Assembly (NCBI GenBank): GCA_029779375.1
Contig: JAKPAR010000013.1
Location: 1 to 9,689, forward strand
Reading direction: 5' to 3'
Length of the DNA stretch: 9,689 nucleotides
Origin: Bacillota bacterium
Lineage (GTDB): Bacteria > Bacillota > Clostridia > Tissierellales > Sporanaerobacteraceae
Shown: piece after piece, positions 1 to 7,617 of the stretch
How the letters are laid out: each line of letters begins with the position of its first letter
Position numbering within the stretch: position 1 is the first letter of the stretch
Notes under the pieces: model-generated
Database searches by the model: none
Told to the model about the DNA's origin: nothing
What the model saw: the letters and a program-made list of their open reading frames with translations, nothing else
Translations under genes and position numbers: made by a program

Positions 1-764
1 AGGAGATTAAAAAAACTTTATTGAAAGAAGCTGTAGAAATAGATAGTCTCATTGAAAATTCAACAAAGATACTTTCAAAGCTTACAAATTATACAGCTTT
101 GGCTATAGCTCCTCAATTTGAAAGGAGTACACTTAAACATATTCAACTTATACCTATAGATGAATATGAAATATTGGTAGTCATTGTAAGTGATTCAGGA
201 ATAGTTAAGAATACTATTTTTAGGATAGATAATCAAATACCAGATGATCAATTAAATATCATTTCAAATTTTTTAAATGGGAAGCTTAAGGGTTTAACTA
301 TTGAAGAAATTGGCAATGAAATAGATACAGTAGTATTTAAAGAAATGTATGAGTATAAAAATATTATAGAAAGCATTATACCTGTTATCAATCAATCACT
401 GGAAGAAGTAGAAAATGTAGAAGTTTTTGCTGATGGTGTTACGAATATATTCAATTTTCCTGAATATAGTGATGTCACAAAAGCTAAGGCATTTTTAAGT
501 TTTATTGAGGACAAAAATTTAGTAGTAGATATAATGTTAAAAAATACACTAGATGATTTTGAAATAACTATAGGAGGCGAAAATTCCATAGATGAAATAA
601 AGGATTGCAGTCTCATAACGGCTACTTATAAGTTAGATGGGAATACTATAGGTAAAATAGGTGTTATAGGGCCTACTAGGATGGATTATTTCAAAGTTAT
701 AAATGCAGTAAATTTATTGGCAATGAACTTAAATGAAATAATGAGCAAATTTTTCTCAAAATAA
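1..764 (+). CDS. hrcA: Heat-inducible transcription repressor HrcA (5' end outside window)
   Basis: HrcA binds the CIRCE operator and represses class I heat-shock genes, normally including its own operon; its activity depends on the GroE chaperonin (family knowledge). The reading frame is open from position 3 to the stop at 762-764, giving 253 codons with no start. The family is about 340 residues, so roughly 90 residues, mainly the winged-helix DNA-binding domain, lie to the left. What is visible is the GAF-like and dimerisation part: the typical stretch LTNYTALAIAPQ, then LKHIQLIPID and VVIVSDSGIVKN, an inserted middle domain, and the typical ending GPTRMDYFKVINAVN. The TTG at 21 is not a real start, because the family sequence continues upstream of it. 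The gene is followed by grpE after 90 bp containing a hairpin. The CIRCE element expected upstream of hrcA would be outside the window. Confidence 0.95.
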   Translation, partial: EIKKTLLKEAVEIDSLIENSTKILSKLTNYTALAIAPQFERSTLKHIQLIPIDEYEILVVIVSDSGIVKNTIFRIDNQIPDDQLNIISNFLNGKLKGLTIEEIGNEIDTVVFKEMYEYKNIIESIIPVINQSLEEVENVEVFADGVTNIFNFPEYSDVTKAKAFLSFIEDKNLVVDIMLKNTLDDFEITIGGENSIDEIKDCSLITATYKLDGNTIGKIGVIGPTRMDYFKVINAVNLLAMNLNEIMSKFFSK

Positions 765-790
765 TGGGGTGTAAGGATTCTTACACTCTA
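765..790 (+). other. Hairpin between hrcA and grpE, possible mRNA processing or stabilising element
   Basis: Directly after the hrcA stop codon, arms 765-775 and 780-790 can pair over 11 bp with two G-U pairs around a GATT loop; the core is GTGTAAG/CTTACAC. No T-run follows (the next bases are TTAAAGTGAG), so it does not look like an intrinsic terminator. In Bacillus subtilis the dnaK operon transcript is cleaved downstream of hrcA, which lowers hrcA relative to grpE-dnaK (established knowledge). The same role here is inference from position and structure. Confidence 0.6.
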
Positions 791-842
791 TTAAAGTGAG
801 ATTGATGCTATGTTTTATTATTTAGCACTAAAAACAGATATA

Positions 843-850
843 AGAGGTGA
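843..850 (+). promoter_or_regulatory. grpE ribosome-binding site (decides the start)
   Basis: AGAGGTGA lies 4 nt before the ATG at 855. An in-frame ATG at 810 would add 15 residues, but it has no good Shine-Dalgarno sequence and the extra residues do not look like GrpE. The acidic, charged N-terminus starting at 855 is typical of GrpE. Confidence 0.75.
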
Positions 851-854
851 TTTA

Positions 855-1406
855 ATGGAGAACAAGGAAGATAGGATTTCTGAGGAGCTTCATAATGAAA
901 AAATAGAAAATGTAGAAAACACAGAAGAAACAAAGGAAGATGTAGCTGAATTAGAAAAACTTAAAAGAGAGTTGGAAAGTAAGACAAAAGAAATTGAGGA
1001 GCTAAACAATAGGTTTCTAAGATTGCAAGCAGATTTTGTTAATTTCAAAACTAGAGTTGAGAAAGAAAAAGAAAGCATATATAGTTATGCATCAGAAGAT
1101 ATTTTAAATTCTATGTTGCCAATATTAGATAATTTTGAAAGAGCACTTAGTAGTTCAACAGATGTTGAAGATGGATTTTATAAAGGAATGGAAATGATAT
1201 ATAATCAATTAATAAAAGTACTTAGTGAAAATGGTTTAGAAGAAATAGAAGCACTGCATGAAAAATTCGATCCAAATTATCATCATGCTGTATTTCAAGA
1301 AGAATCAGATGAATATGAAGAGGGAACAATTATAGAAGTTTTTCAAAAAGGATATAAGCTAAAAGATAAAGTTATCAGACCTAGTATGGTAAAGGTTGCA
1401 AAATAA
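855..1406 (+). CDS. grpE: GrpE, nucleotide exchange factor for DnaK
   Basis: GrpE is the cytoplasmic dimer that releases ADP from DnaK and so resets the Hsp70 cycle; it also acts as a thermosensor (family knowledge). The start at 855 gives 183 residues, within the usual bacterial range. Residues 1-30 are acidic and probably disordered. Residues about 30-75 are a heptad-like charged helix that fits the long dimerising coiled coil. LPILDNFERAL at 88-98 is the family motif at the four-helix bundle. The C-terminal beta-wing that inserts into the DnaK nucleotide cleft begins near residue 135 (FDPNYHHAVF) and ends IRPSMVKVAK. It lies 29 bp before dnaK with no terminator between, so the two are almost certainly co-transcribed. 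Confidence 0.97.
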   Translation: MENKEDRISEELHNEKIENVENTEETKEDVAELEKLKRELESKTKEIEELNNRFLRLQADFVNFKTRVEKEKESIYSYASEDILNSMLPILDNFERALSSSTDVEDGFYKGMEMIYNQLIKVLSENGLEEIEALHEKFDPNYHHAVFQEESDEYEEGTIIEVFQKGYKLKDKVIRPSMVKVAK

Positions 1407-1421
1407 AGTAAATATGTATAC

Positions 1422-1428
1422 AAGGAGG
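1422..1428 (+). promoter_or_regulatory. dnaK ribosome-binding site
   Basis: AAGGAGG, a near-perfect Shine-Dalgarno sequence, ends 7 nt before the dnaK ATG at 1436. This is the strongest form in the window and fits an abundant chaperone. Confidence 0.85.
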
Positions 1429-1435
1429 AATTTAT

Positions 1436-3265
1436 ATGGGAAAAATAATAGGAATTGACTTAGGAACTACAAATTCTTGTGTTGCCGTAATGGAAGGTGG
1501 AGAACCTGTAGTTATACCTAATGCTGAAGGAAATAGAACTACGCCTTCTGTAGTAGCTTTCACCAAAGATGGAGAAAGATTAGTAGGGGAAACTGCTAAA
1601 AGGCAAGCTATAACTAATCCAGAGAGAACTATAGCTTCTATTAAGAGACAAATGGGTACTGATTACACAATAACTATTGATGGGAAAAAATATACGCCTC
1701 AAGATATTTCAGCTATGATTTTACAAAAAATGAAAATGGATGCAGAAAATTATTTGGGAGAAAAGGTAACAGATGCTGTAATCACGGTGCCAGCATATTT
1801 TACGGATAGTCAAAGACAAGCAACAAAGGATGCAGGAAAGATTGCAGGGCTAAATGTTAGAAGAATTATAAATGAGCCTACAGCAGCATCTCTTGCATAT
1901 GGTATGGATAAAGAAGGAGAACATCATAAAATAATGGTTTTTGACTTGGGTGGAGGAACTTTTGACGTATCTATTCTTGAACTTGGAGATGGAGTGTTCG
2001 AAGTAATAGCTACTAGAGGAAACAACCATTTAGGTGGAGATGATTTTGATCAAGAACTTATTGATTATATGGCTGAAGAATTTAAAAAAGAAAATGGCAT
2101 AGATTTAAGACAAGACAAAATGGCACTTCAAAGATTGAAAGAAGCAGCAGAAAAGGCTAAAAAAGAGTTGTCAAGTACTATGACTACAAATGTGAATTTG
2201 CCATTTATTACAGCTACTCAATCAGGTCCATTGCATTTAAATATGGATATTTCAAGAGCTAAATTTGAAGAATTGACAGCTCACTTAGTAGAAAAATCTC
2301 TTGAGCCAGTTAGAATGGCATTGAAAGATGCGGGATTATCTCCATCAGATATAGATAGAGTTATATTGGTTGGTGGTTCAACTAGAATTCCAGCGGTTCA
2401 AGAAGCAGTTAAAAGACTTATAGGAAAAGAACCTCACAAGGGAGTAAATCCAGATGAATGTGTTGCTATAGGAGCAGCTATTCAAGGTGGAGTATTGAGT
2501 GGAGAAGTAAAAGATTTGTTGCTATTAGATGTTACGCCACTATCTTTGGGAATTGAAACATTAGGTGGAGTTATGACAAGATTGATTGAGAGGAATACTA
2601 CTATTCCAACGAAGAAGAGCCAAATATTTTCTACAGCTGCAGATGGTCAAACTGCTGTTGATATTCACGTTCTACAGGGTGAAAGACCAATGGCCAAAGA
2701 TAATACAACTCTAGGTAGATTCCAATTAACAGGAATACCACCAGCTCCAAGAGGAGTTCCACAAATTGAAGTTACTTTTGATATTGATGCCAATGGAATA
2801 GTTAATGTGTCAGCTAAGGATTTAGGAACTGGAAAAGAACAAAAAATAACAATTACAGCCTCTACCAATTTAACTGAAGAAGAAATTGAAAGAAAGGTAA
2901 AGGAAGCTGAAAAATTTGCTGAAGAAGATAAGAGAAAGCAAGAAGAAATTGAAGTTAGAAACAATGCAGATTCATTGGTATATCAAACAGAAAAGACATT
3001 AAATGAATTGGGAGATTCAATTTCAGATAGTGAAAAAGCTAAAGTAGAAGAAAGATTGAAAGAGTTGAAGAAGTCCCTTGAAGGTGACGATGTAAGTGAT
3101 ATTAAAAAGAAAACTGAAGAATTGACAAATGAATTTTATGCTATATCACAAAAGCTATATGAAAAAACTGCGCAACAACAGCAAGACACAAGTGGAAGTA
3201 CAGAAAATGAAGGTGATGATGTAGTTGATGCAGATTCTGAAGTAGTAGATGACGATGATAAATAA
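1436..3265 (+). CDS. dnaK: DnaK, Hsp70 chaperone
   Basis: ATP-driven chaperone that binds exposed hydrophobic peptide segments, working with DnaJ and GrpE in the cytoplasm. The protein is 609 residues and complete. In the nucleotide-binding domain, [14 protein letters not shown] (about 5-18) is phosphate loop 1, [11 protein letters not shown] (146-156) and FDLGGGTFD (169-177) are the connect and phosphate-2 motifs, and VGGSTR (312-317) is the adenosine motif. The interdomain linker LLLLD ends at 365. The substrate-binding beta domain follows ([14 protein letters not shown] onward), then the helical lid and a Q-rich, strongly acidic tail ending VVDDDDK. The insert of about 25 residues found in Gram-negative DnaK near residues 75-90 is absent, as in Gram-positive bacteria, which explains the shorter length compared with E. 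coli (638). It sits after grpE and is closed by a strong terminator. Confidence 0.99.
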   Translation: MGKIIGIDLGTTNSCVAVMEGGEPVVIPNAEGNRTTPSVVAFTKDGERLVGETAKRQAITNPERTIASIKRQMGTDYTITIDGKKYTPQDISAMILQKMKMDAENYLGEKVTDAVITVPAYFTDSQRQATKDAGKIAGLNVRRIINEPTAASLAYGMDKEGEHHKIMVFDLGGGTFDVSILELGDGVFEVIATRGNNHLGGDDFDQELIDYMAEEFKKENGIDLRQDKMALQRLKEAAEKAKKELSSTMTTNVNLPFITATQSGPLHLNMDISRAKFEELTAHLVEKSLEPVRMALKDAGLSPSDIDRVILVGGSTRIPAVQEAVKRLIGKEPHKGVNPDECVAIGAAIQGGVLSGEVKDLLLLDVTPLSLGIETLGGVMTRLIERNTTIPTKKSQIFSTAADGQTAVDIHVLQGERPMAKDNTTLGRFQLTGIPPAPRGVPQIEVTFDIDANGIVNVSAKDLGTGKEQKITITASTNLTEEEIERKVKEAEKFAEEDKRKQEEIEVRNNADSLVYQTEKTLNELGDSISDSEKAKVEERLKELKKSLEGDDVSDIKKKTEELTNEFYAISQKLYEKTAQQQQDTSGSTENEGDDVVDADSEVVDDDDK

Positions 3266-3267
3266 TT

Positions 3268-3309
3268 AAAAAAATCAAAGCTAAATGGTTTCATTTAGCT
3301 TTGATTTTT
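3268..3309 (+). terminator. Intrinsic terminator after dnaK
   Basis: A perfect 13-bp stem (TCAAAGCTAAATG 3275-3287 with 3292-3304) closes around a 4-nt loop GTTT and is followed by TTTTT (3305-3309). A run of seven A residues (3268-3274) precedes it, so the stem can extend and the structure could also terminate transcription on the opposite strand. It should separate dnaK from dnaJ at least partly. Confidence 0.92.
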
Positions 3310-3317
3310 GGTAAAAT
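3309..3317 (+). promoter_or_regulatory. Candidate dnaJ promoter (extended -10)
   Basis: TGGTAAAAT is an extended -10 (TGn plus TAAAAT, 5 of 6 matches to TATAAT). It overlaps the end of the dnaK terminator tail and would start transcription near 3324, about 27 nt before the dnaJ GTG. No good -35 lies at the right spacing (that position is inside the terminator stem), but extended -10 promoters tolerate this. A weaker alternative is TTGATT (3301-3306) with TAGTAT (3323-3328). Bacillus subtilis also has an internal promoter in front of dnaJ, which supports the idea by analogy. Confidence 0.45.
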
Positions 3318-3341
3318 ATCTTTAGTATAGCATTGAAAGTT

Positions 3342-3346
3342 GGTGA
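3342..3346 (+). promoter_or_regulatory. dnaJ ribosome-binding site (decides the GTG start)
   Basis: GGTGA, the 3' part of the Shine-Dalgarno consensus, ends 4 nt before GTG 3351. The in-frame TTG at 3333 has no such site upstream. Starting at 3351 also puts the HPD motif at residues 33-35, as in E. coli DnaJ. Confidence 0.75.
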
Positions 3347-3350
3347 AATA

Positions 3351-4460
3351 GTGGAAAAAAGGGATTATTATGAGGTTTTAAATGTATCAAGAGATGCAAC
3401 AGAAGAAGAACTAAAGAAAGCATATAGAACTTTAGCAAAAAAATATCATCCAGATTTGAATCCAGGCGATGAAGAAGCAGAACAGAAGTTTAAAGAGTTA
3501 AATGAAGCTTATGAAGTATTAAGTGATCCTGAAAAAAGGGCGAAATATGACAGATTTGGCCATGCTGGTGTAGAAGGACAAACTGGTGGATTTACGGGTT
3601 TTTCTGATATATTTGATGATATATTTGATATTTTTGGAGGAGGTTTTTCGTCACAAGCTAGGAGAACTGGTCCAAGAAAAGGGGCAGATATCAGACATAA
3701 TCTAAACTTAAGCTTTGAAGAGGCAGTGTTTGGAGTAGAAAAAGAAATACAGATAAGAAAAGTTGATGAATGTAGTGTGTGTTCTGGTTCTGGAGTTGAA
3801 CCTGGTAGTAGCAAAACTATTTGTCCTAAATGTGGTGGTACAGGAGAAGTAAGGTATGCACAGAATACAGCTTTTGGACAATTTGTAAGAGTGGCTACTT
3901 GTGATGAATGTGGTGGTACTGGTGAAATAATTAAAGACAAATGTACAACTTGTGGTGGAACGGGCAAAGTGAAAAATACAAAAAAAATTAAAGTAAAAGT
4001 TCCAGCTGGAGTAAATACAGGTTCCATAATATCTATTAGAGGTGAAGGAGATGCAGGAGAAAGAGGAGGTTCTGCGGGAGATTTATATATTTATATAAAT
4101 GTTAGAGAACATGATATATTTAAACGAGAAGGAAATGATATATATTGTGATATTCCTATTTCTTTTGTTCAGGCAGCTTTAGGAGCTGAAATAGAAGTTC
4201 CTACATTGGAAGGACCTATTAAATATGATATTCCAGAAGGAACTCAAACTGGCACAGTATTTAAGCTAAAAAACAAAGGTGTACAGAATGTCAGAGGATA
4301 TGGTAAAGGAGATTTTTATTTTAAAGTAGAAGTAGAAGTACCAAGGAAACTTACAGAAAGGCAAAAACAAATTTTGATGGAATTTGCCAAAGAAAGTGGA
4401 GATAGTTATAAAGGGGGCAAAAAAGGTTTCTTTGACAAAATGAAGGATGCCTTCAATTAA
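3351..4460 (+). CDS. dnaJ: DnaJ, Hsp40 co-chaperone (type I)
   Basis: DnaJ delivers unfolded clients to DnaK and stimulates its ATPase. The protein has 369 residues from a GTG start. The J domain covers residues 1-70, with the catalytic HPD at 33-35 and the typical KRDYYEVL opening. A Gly/Phe-rich region follows (about 72-105, including GGFTGF and DIFGGGF). The cysteine-rich zinc-binding domain has all four CxxCxGxG repeats: CSVCSGSG 141-148, CPKCGGTG 158-165, CDECGGTG 184-191 and CTTCGGTG 198-205, so both zinc sites look intact. The C-terminal client-binding beta domains run to about 350, followed by a Lys/Gly-rich tail. It lies between two terminators, dnaK's and its own, so it may be transcribed partly as a single gene unit. 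Confidence 0.99.
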   Translation: MEKRDYYEVLNVSRDATEEELKKAYRTLAKKYHPDLNPGDEEAEQKFKELNEAYEVLSDPEKRAKYDRFGHAGVEGQTGGFTGFSDIFDDIFDIFGGGFSSQARRTGPRKGADIRHNLNLSFEEAVFGVEKEIQIRKVDECSVCSGSGVEPGSSKTICPKCGGTGEVRYAQNTAFGQFVRVATCDECGGTGEIIKDKCTTCGGTGKVKNTKKIKVKVPAGVNTGSIISIRGEGDAGERGGSAGDLYIYINVREHDIFKREGNDIYCDIPISFVQAALGAEIEVPTLEGPIKYDIPEGTQTGTVFKLKNKGVQNVRGYGKGDFYFKVEVEVPRKLTERQKQILMEFAKESGDSYKGGKKGFFDKMKDAFN

Positions 4461-4494
4461 AAAACGATCACCTATAAAAAGGTGATTGTTTTTT
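4459..4494 (+). terminator. Intrinsic terminator after dnaJ
   Basis: Arms 4459-4473 and 4480-4494 pair over 15 bp with one G-U pair around the loop ATAAAA, and the 3' arm ends in six T residues. The last two A residues of the dnaJ TAA stop codon form the base of the stem, so the terminator begins inside the stop codon. A ribosome terminating there would cover the base of the stem. Confidence 0.88.
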
Positions 4495-4502
4495 AAAAAC
4501 CT

Positions 4503-4530
4503 TTTTTAAAAATGCAAAATAGGGTATAAT
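4503..4530 (+). promoter_or_regulatory. Promoter upstream of prmA
   Basis: TATAAT at 4525-4530 is a perfect -10 in the intergenic region after the dnaJ terminator. The -35 region is a T/A-rich run (TTTTTA 4503-4508, 16-nt spacer, 3 of 6 matches), which is weak. Transcription would start near 4537 and cover prmA, rsmE, mtaB and probably hinT, since no terminator is seen within that block. Confidence 0.55.
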
Positions 4531-4570
4531 AGTGTGGAATTTACTTAATCTTAAAAGGATGTGAAGACAT

Positions 4571-5518
4571 ATGAAATGGATAGAAGTACAGATTAAGACA
4601 ACTACTGAAGCGGAAGAAGCTGTTGCCAACATTTTGTATGAATTAGGAGTTGGAGGGCTAGCTATTGAAGATCCGAATGATATATTAGCTTTTGCTAAAA
4701 ATGAAGATGATTGGGATTATATTGATCCAAGTCTTCTAAAACAAGATTTTGAAGGAGTAATCATAAAAGGATATTTCCCAGAAAGTGAAGATCTAATAGA
4801 TAAAATAGAACTCATAAAACAAAATGTTGAAAAGATTCCTCAATATAATTTAGATAAGGGATTAGGAGAAGTAACTACAACAGAAGTTTATGAAAAGGAT
4901 TGGGCAGAATCTTGGAAAAAATATTATAAACCAAAAAAAATAGGAGAAAAAATAGTTGTTAAACCTACTTGGGAAGAGTATGAAGAAAAGTCGGGAGAAA
5001 TAATAGTTGAATTAGATCCAGGAATGGCTTTTGGTACAGGAACTCATGAAACTACTACCATGTGTATTAGAGCGTTGGAAAAATATACAAAACCTAATTC
5101 TACTATATTTGATATTGGTTGTGGTAGTGGTATATTGAGTATTGCAGCAGCAAAATTGGGTGGAAAAAGAGTTGTTGGAGTAGATTTGGATGAATTACCT
5201 GTCAAAGTTTCAAAAGAAAATGTAAAATTAAACAAAGTTTCTGATGTGGTTGAAATAAGAAGAGGAAACTTATTAGATGTGGTAGATGAAAAAGCCGATA
5301 TAATAGTATCGAATATTATTGCGGAAGTAATTGTTACCTTGTCCTCTGATATAGTTCCATATTTAAAAGGAGATAGTATATTTATATCTTCTGGTATAAT
5401 AATAGAAAAAGTAGACATGGTAGTGAATGCTCTTTTAAAAGAAGGATTTAAAGTTTTGGAAATATCTAAAATGAACGGATGGGCTTGCATAGTATCAAAA
5501 CTTGAAAAGGATGAATAA
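4571..5518 (+). CDS. prmA: Ribosomal protein L11 methyltransferase PrmA
   Basis: PrmA is the SAM-dependent enzyme that methylates lysine side chains and the N-terminus of ribosomal protein L11 (family knowledge). The protein is 315 residues, close to the Bacillus length. The N-terminal substrate-recognition domain starts MKWIEVQIKTT, and the linker contains KDWAESWKKYYKP. The catalytic domain has FGTGTHETT (154-162), the SAM-binding DIGCGSG (181-187) with the acidic loop GVDLDE after the second strand, and SNIIAE (247-252), the NxI-type active-site motif. The C-terminus GWACIV is typical. A Shine-Dalgarno sequence (AAGGA 4555-4559) lies 11 nt before the ATG. It is the first gene of the RNA and ribosome modification cluster, and the next gene starts 1 nt after its stop. 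Confidence 0.97.
   Translation: MKWIEVQIKTTTEAEEAVANILYELGVGGLAIEDPNDILAFAKNEDDWDYIDPSLLKQDFEGVIIKGYFPESEDLIDKIELIKQNVEKIPQYNLDKGLGEVTTTEVYEKDWAESWKKYYKPKKIGEKIVVKPTWEEYEEKSGEIIVELDPGMAFGTGTHETTTMCIRALEKYTKPNSTIFDIGCGSGILSIAAAKLGGKRVVGVDLDELPVKVSKENVKLNKVSDVVEIRRGNLLDVVDEKADIIVSNIIAEVIVTLSSDIVPYLKGDSIFISSGIIIEKVDMVVNALLKEGFKVLEISKMNGWACIVSKLEKDE
5507..5513 (+). promoter_or_regulatory. rsmE ribosome-binding site inside the end of prmA
   Basis: AAGGATG lies 6 nt before the ATG at 5520 and inside the last codons of prmA. This favours 5520 over the in-frame TTG 5502 and ATG 5511, which have no upstream site, and it yields the family-typical start MNRFFVEE. The position suggests that rsmE translation is coupled to prmA. 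Confidence 0.7.
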
Positions 5519-5519
5519 T

Positions 5520-6254
5520 ATGAATAGATTCTTTGTAGAAGAAAATCAAGTAAAAAAAAATCTCATAACAATCATAGGGGAAGATGTAAAGCATATAAGA
5601 GATGTTCTTAGATTAAAGGTAGGAGATAGCATAGAAATAGTATCTAAAGGCATATTGTATTTATGCCAAATACATAGTATAGAAAGCAATATTATATTTG
5701 CAAATATAGAAGAAAAATTCAAAAGCAAAAATGAACCTCCAATTCATATAGTTCTCTATCAAGGACTTCCTAAGAGTAGCAAAATGGATTTTATAGTCCA
5801 AAAAGCTACTGAATTGGGAGCTATGGAGATATATCCTTTGATTACTAATAGAACTGTTGTGAAAATAAACGACATAAAAAAGGAAAATAAAAAGGTGGAA
5901 CGATGGAGTAAGATAGCTTTAGAATCAGCTAAACAGAGTAAAAGAGATTGCATACCTATAGTTAAAAATATTATTTCATTTAGTGATATGTTGTCTCTCT
6001 TAAAAGATGAAAAAAACATACTTGTTCCCTATGAGGATGAAGAAACTGTTCATTTAAAAGATGTTATGAAAAATATTGAGGGAGAAAAAATTCATATTAT
6101 TATTGGCCCAGAAGGTGGATTTGAAGAAAAAGAAATTGAGGAACTTAGAAGTATTGGTAGCAATATAGTTTCTTTAGGACCTAGAATACTTAGAACAGAG
6201 ACTGCAGGGTTAGTGACTATGTCAATATTATTATATGAATTAGGAGATATTTAG
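5520..6254 (+). CDS. rsmE: 16S rRNA (uridine1498-N3)-methyltransferase RsmE
   Basis: RsmE is a SPOUT-class enzyme that methylates N3 of U1498 (E. coli numbering) in the decoding region of 16S rRNA within the 30S subunit (family knowledge). The 244-residue length is typical. The N-terminal PUA-like RNA-binding domain (residues 1 to about 70) opens MNRFFVEE and includes HIRDVLRLKVGD. The trefoil-knot SPOUT domain has QGLPKSSKMDFIVQKATELG, then the SAM-pocket motifs GPEGGF (196-201) and LGPRILRTETA (219-229), all intact. It starts 1 nt after the prmA stop, and its own stop codon overlaps the Shine-Dalgarno sequence of mtaB, so these genes are tightly coupled. Confidence 0.97.
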   Translation: MNRFFVEENQVKKNLITIIGEDVKHIRDVLRLKVGDSIEIVSKGILYLCQIHSIESNIIFANIEEKFKSKNEPPIHIVLYQGLPKSSKMDFIVQKATELGAMEIYPLITNRTVVKINDIKKENKKVERWSKIALESAKQSKRDCIPIVKNIISFSDMLSLLKDEKNILVPYEDEETVHLKDVMKNIEGEKIHIIIGPEGGFEEKEIEELRSIGSNIVSLGPRILRTETAGLVTMSILLYELGDI

Positions 6255-6260
6255 GAGTGG
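6253..6260 (+). promoter_or_regulatory. mtaB ribosome-binding site overlapping the rsmE stop
   Basis: AGGAGTGG begins with the last two bases of the rsmE TAG stop and ends 4 nt before the mtaB ATG at 6265. A ribosome finishing rsmE is thus placed at the mtaB start. Confidence 0.75.
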
Positions 6261-6264
6261 TTAA

Positions 6265-7569
6265 ATGAAAAAAGTTGCTTTTCACACACTAGGATGTAAA
6301 GTAAACCAATATGAAACAGAAGCAATGGAAGAATTGTTTGAAAAATTTGGATATAATATAGTAAATGAAAATGAATATGCAGATGTATATGTTATAAATA
6401 CGTGTACTGTAACCAATTTAGGAGATAGAAAATCCAGACAATTTATTAGAAGGGCAAAGAAACTTAATCATGATTCTATTATAGCGGTGGTAGGGTGCTA
6501 TGCTCAAGTAGCCCCAAAAGAGATAGAGAAAATGAGTGATGTAGATGTCATAATTGGTACAAGTGATAAAAGAAAAATTGTGGAGCTATGTGAAAAGGCA
6601 AAAGAAGAAAAAAAACAGATAAATATGGTTAAAGATTTTAGAGAACTTAAAGATTTCGAAGAATTGGAGATTGAAGAAGTTAAATCAAGGACTAGGGCCT
6701 ATATAAAGATACAAGACGGCTGTAATCAATATTGTTCATATTGTATTATACCTTATGCTAGAGGTCCTATTAGAAGTAGACCACTTGAAAACATAATAGA
6801 TGAAACGGTAAGACTTTCTCAAGCTGGGTTTAAAGAAGTTGTCCTTACAGGTATTCATGTAGCCAGTTATGGAAAAGATCTAGGAGACATCAGTTTACTA
6901 GATGTTATAAAAGAAGTTAATAACATTGAAGGTATTGAAAGAATAAGACTTAGTTCTATTGAACCAACACTTATAGATAGAGAGTTTATGGAAAGTATAA
7001 GCAATATGCCCAAAGTTTGTGATCATTTTCATTTATCCCTACAAAGTGGTTCAGATACTATTCTAAAGAGGATGAATAGAAAATATACGACATGCGAATA
7101 TAGAAATATTGTAAAGCTCATAAGGGAGTATATGCCTTATGCTGGAATCACTACTGATGTAATAGTAGGATTTCCTGGAGAAGGAGAAAAAGAATTTGAA
7201 GAGACTTATGATTTTGTAAAGGAAATAAATTTTTCTAGAATTCATGTGTTCAAATATTCTCCTAGAAAAGGGACCCCTGCTAGCAAATATATAAATCAAG
7301 TAGATGGCAATATAAAAAATGAGAGAAGTGAAAAATTGATCAATTTGGGAGAAGAACTTTCTAATAAATTCAATAAAAACTTATTAGGTAAAAAACTCAA
7401 AGTATTGTTCGAAGAAGAATCAAAAGATCCAAGGTTCATAGAAGGCTATACTACAAATTATGTAAGGGTTAAGGCACCTTTTAAGGATGAATATAAGGGA
7501 GAAATACTATCTGTAAAAATAATTAGTCTAGATGATGAAAATTTAATTGGAGAAATAGAGGAATTTTAA
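6265..7569 (+). CDS. mtaB: tRNA t6A37 methylthiotransferase MtaB (radical SAM)
   Basis: MtaB converts t6A to ms2t6A at position 37 of tRNAs decoding ANN codons, using two [4Fe-4S] clusters (family knowledge). The protein has 434 residues. The N-terminal UPF0004 domain carries the three cluster cysteines C11 (HTLGCKVNQYE), C47 (INTCTVT) and C78 (VVGCYAQ). The radical SAM domain has CxxxCxxC at C153, C157 and C160 (DGCNQYCSYCIIPYARG), and the motif GFPGEGEKEFEETYDF appears later. Residues about 373-434 form the TRAM RNA-binding domain. HTLGCKVNQYE and the PYARG context match the MtaB/YqeV branch rather than MiaB or RimO. It follows rsmE after 10 bp. The same neighbour (yqeV) ends the B. subtilis dnaK operon. 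Confidence 0.96.
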   Translation: MKKVAFHTLGCKVNQYETEAMEELFEKFGYNIVNENEYADVYVINTCTVTNLGDRKSRQFIRRAKKLNHDSIIAVVGCYAQVAPKEIEKMSDVDVIIGTSDKRKIVELCEKAKEEKKQINMVKDFRELKDFEELEIEEVKSRTRAYIKIQDGCNQYCSYCIIPYARGPIRSRPLENIIDETVRLSQAGFKEVVLTGIHVASYGKDLGDISLLDVIKEVNNIEGIERIRLSSIEPTLIDREFMESISNMPKVCDHFHLSLQSGSDTILKRMNRKYTTCEYRNIVKLIREYMPYAGITTDVIVGFPGEGEKEFEETYDFVKEINFSRIHVFKYSPRKGTPASKYINQVDGNIKNERSEKLINLGEELSNKFNKNLLGKKLKVLFEEESKDPRFIEGYTTNYVRVKAPFKDEYKGEILSVKIISLDDENLIGEIEEF

Positions 7570-7603
7570 TTTTTACGTAGAATATAATAATTAGAATGGT
7601 ATT

Positions 7604-7612
7604 AGGAGGTGA
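7604..7612 (+). promoter_or_regulatory. hinT ribosome-binding site (decides the start)
   Basis: AGGAGGTGA is a full Shine-Dalgarno consensus 5 nt before ATG 7618. The in-frame GTG at 7609 lies inside this site and so cannot be the start. Confidence 0.85.
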
Positions 7613-7617
7613 ATGGG

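Noticed and set aside
822..829. TTAGCACT just before grpE, matching the left half of the CIRCE operator
   Set aside because: The right half (GAGTGCTAA after a 9-nt spacer) is absent: positions 840-848 read ATAAGAGGT. A single half-site is not a CIRCE element. The true operator is expected upstream of hrcA, outside the window.
810..854. Upstream ATG that would extend GrpE by 15 residues
   Set aside because: It has no adequate Shine-Dalgarno sequence, the added residues are unlike GrpE, and AGAGGTGA is well placed for 855.
2641..2665. GGTCAAA inside dnaK, resembling half of a CtsR box
   Set aside because: It is deep in coding sequence, lacks the second tandem repeat and is not near any promoter.
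3333..3350. TTG start that would extend DnaJ by 6 residues
   Set aside because: No ribosome-binding site precedes it, and the HPD motif falls at the canonical 33-35 only with GTG 3351.
3509..4027. 172-codon open frame on the minus strand across dnaJ
   Set aside because: It lies wholly inside dnaJ, has no family resemblance, and its composition mirrors the Gly/Cys-rich codons of the opposite strand.
7583..7588. Perfect TATAAT before hinT, possible promoter
   Set aside because: No -35-like hexamer occurs at 16-18 nt and there is no extended -10 TG. A TATAAT is frequent in such AT-rich DNA.
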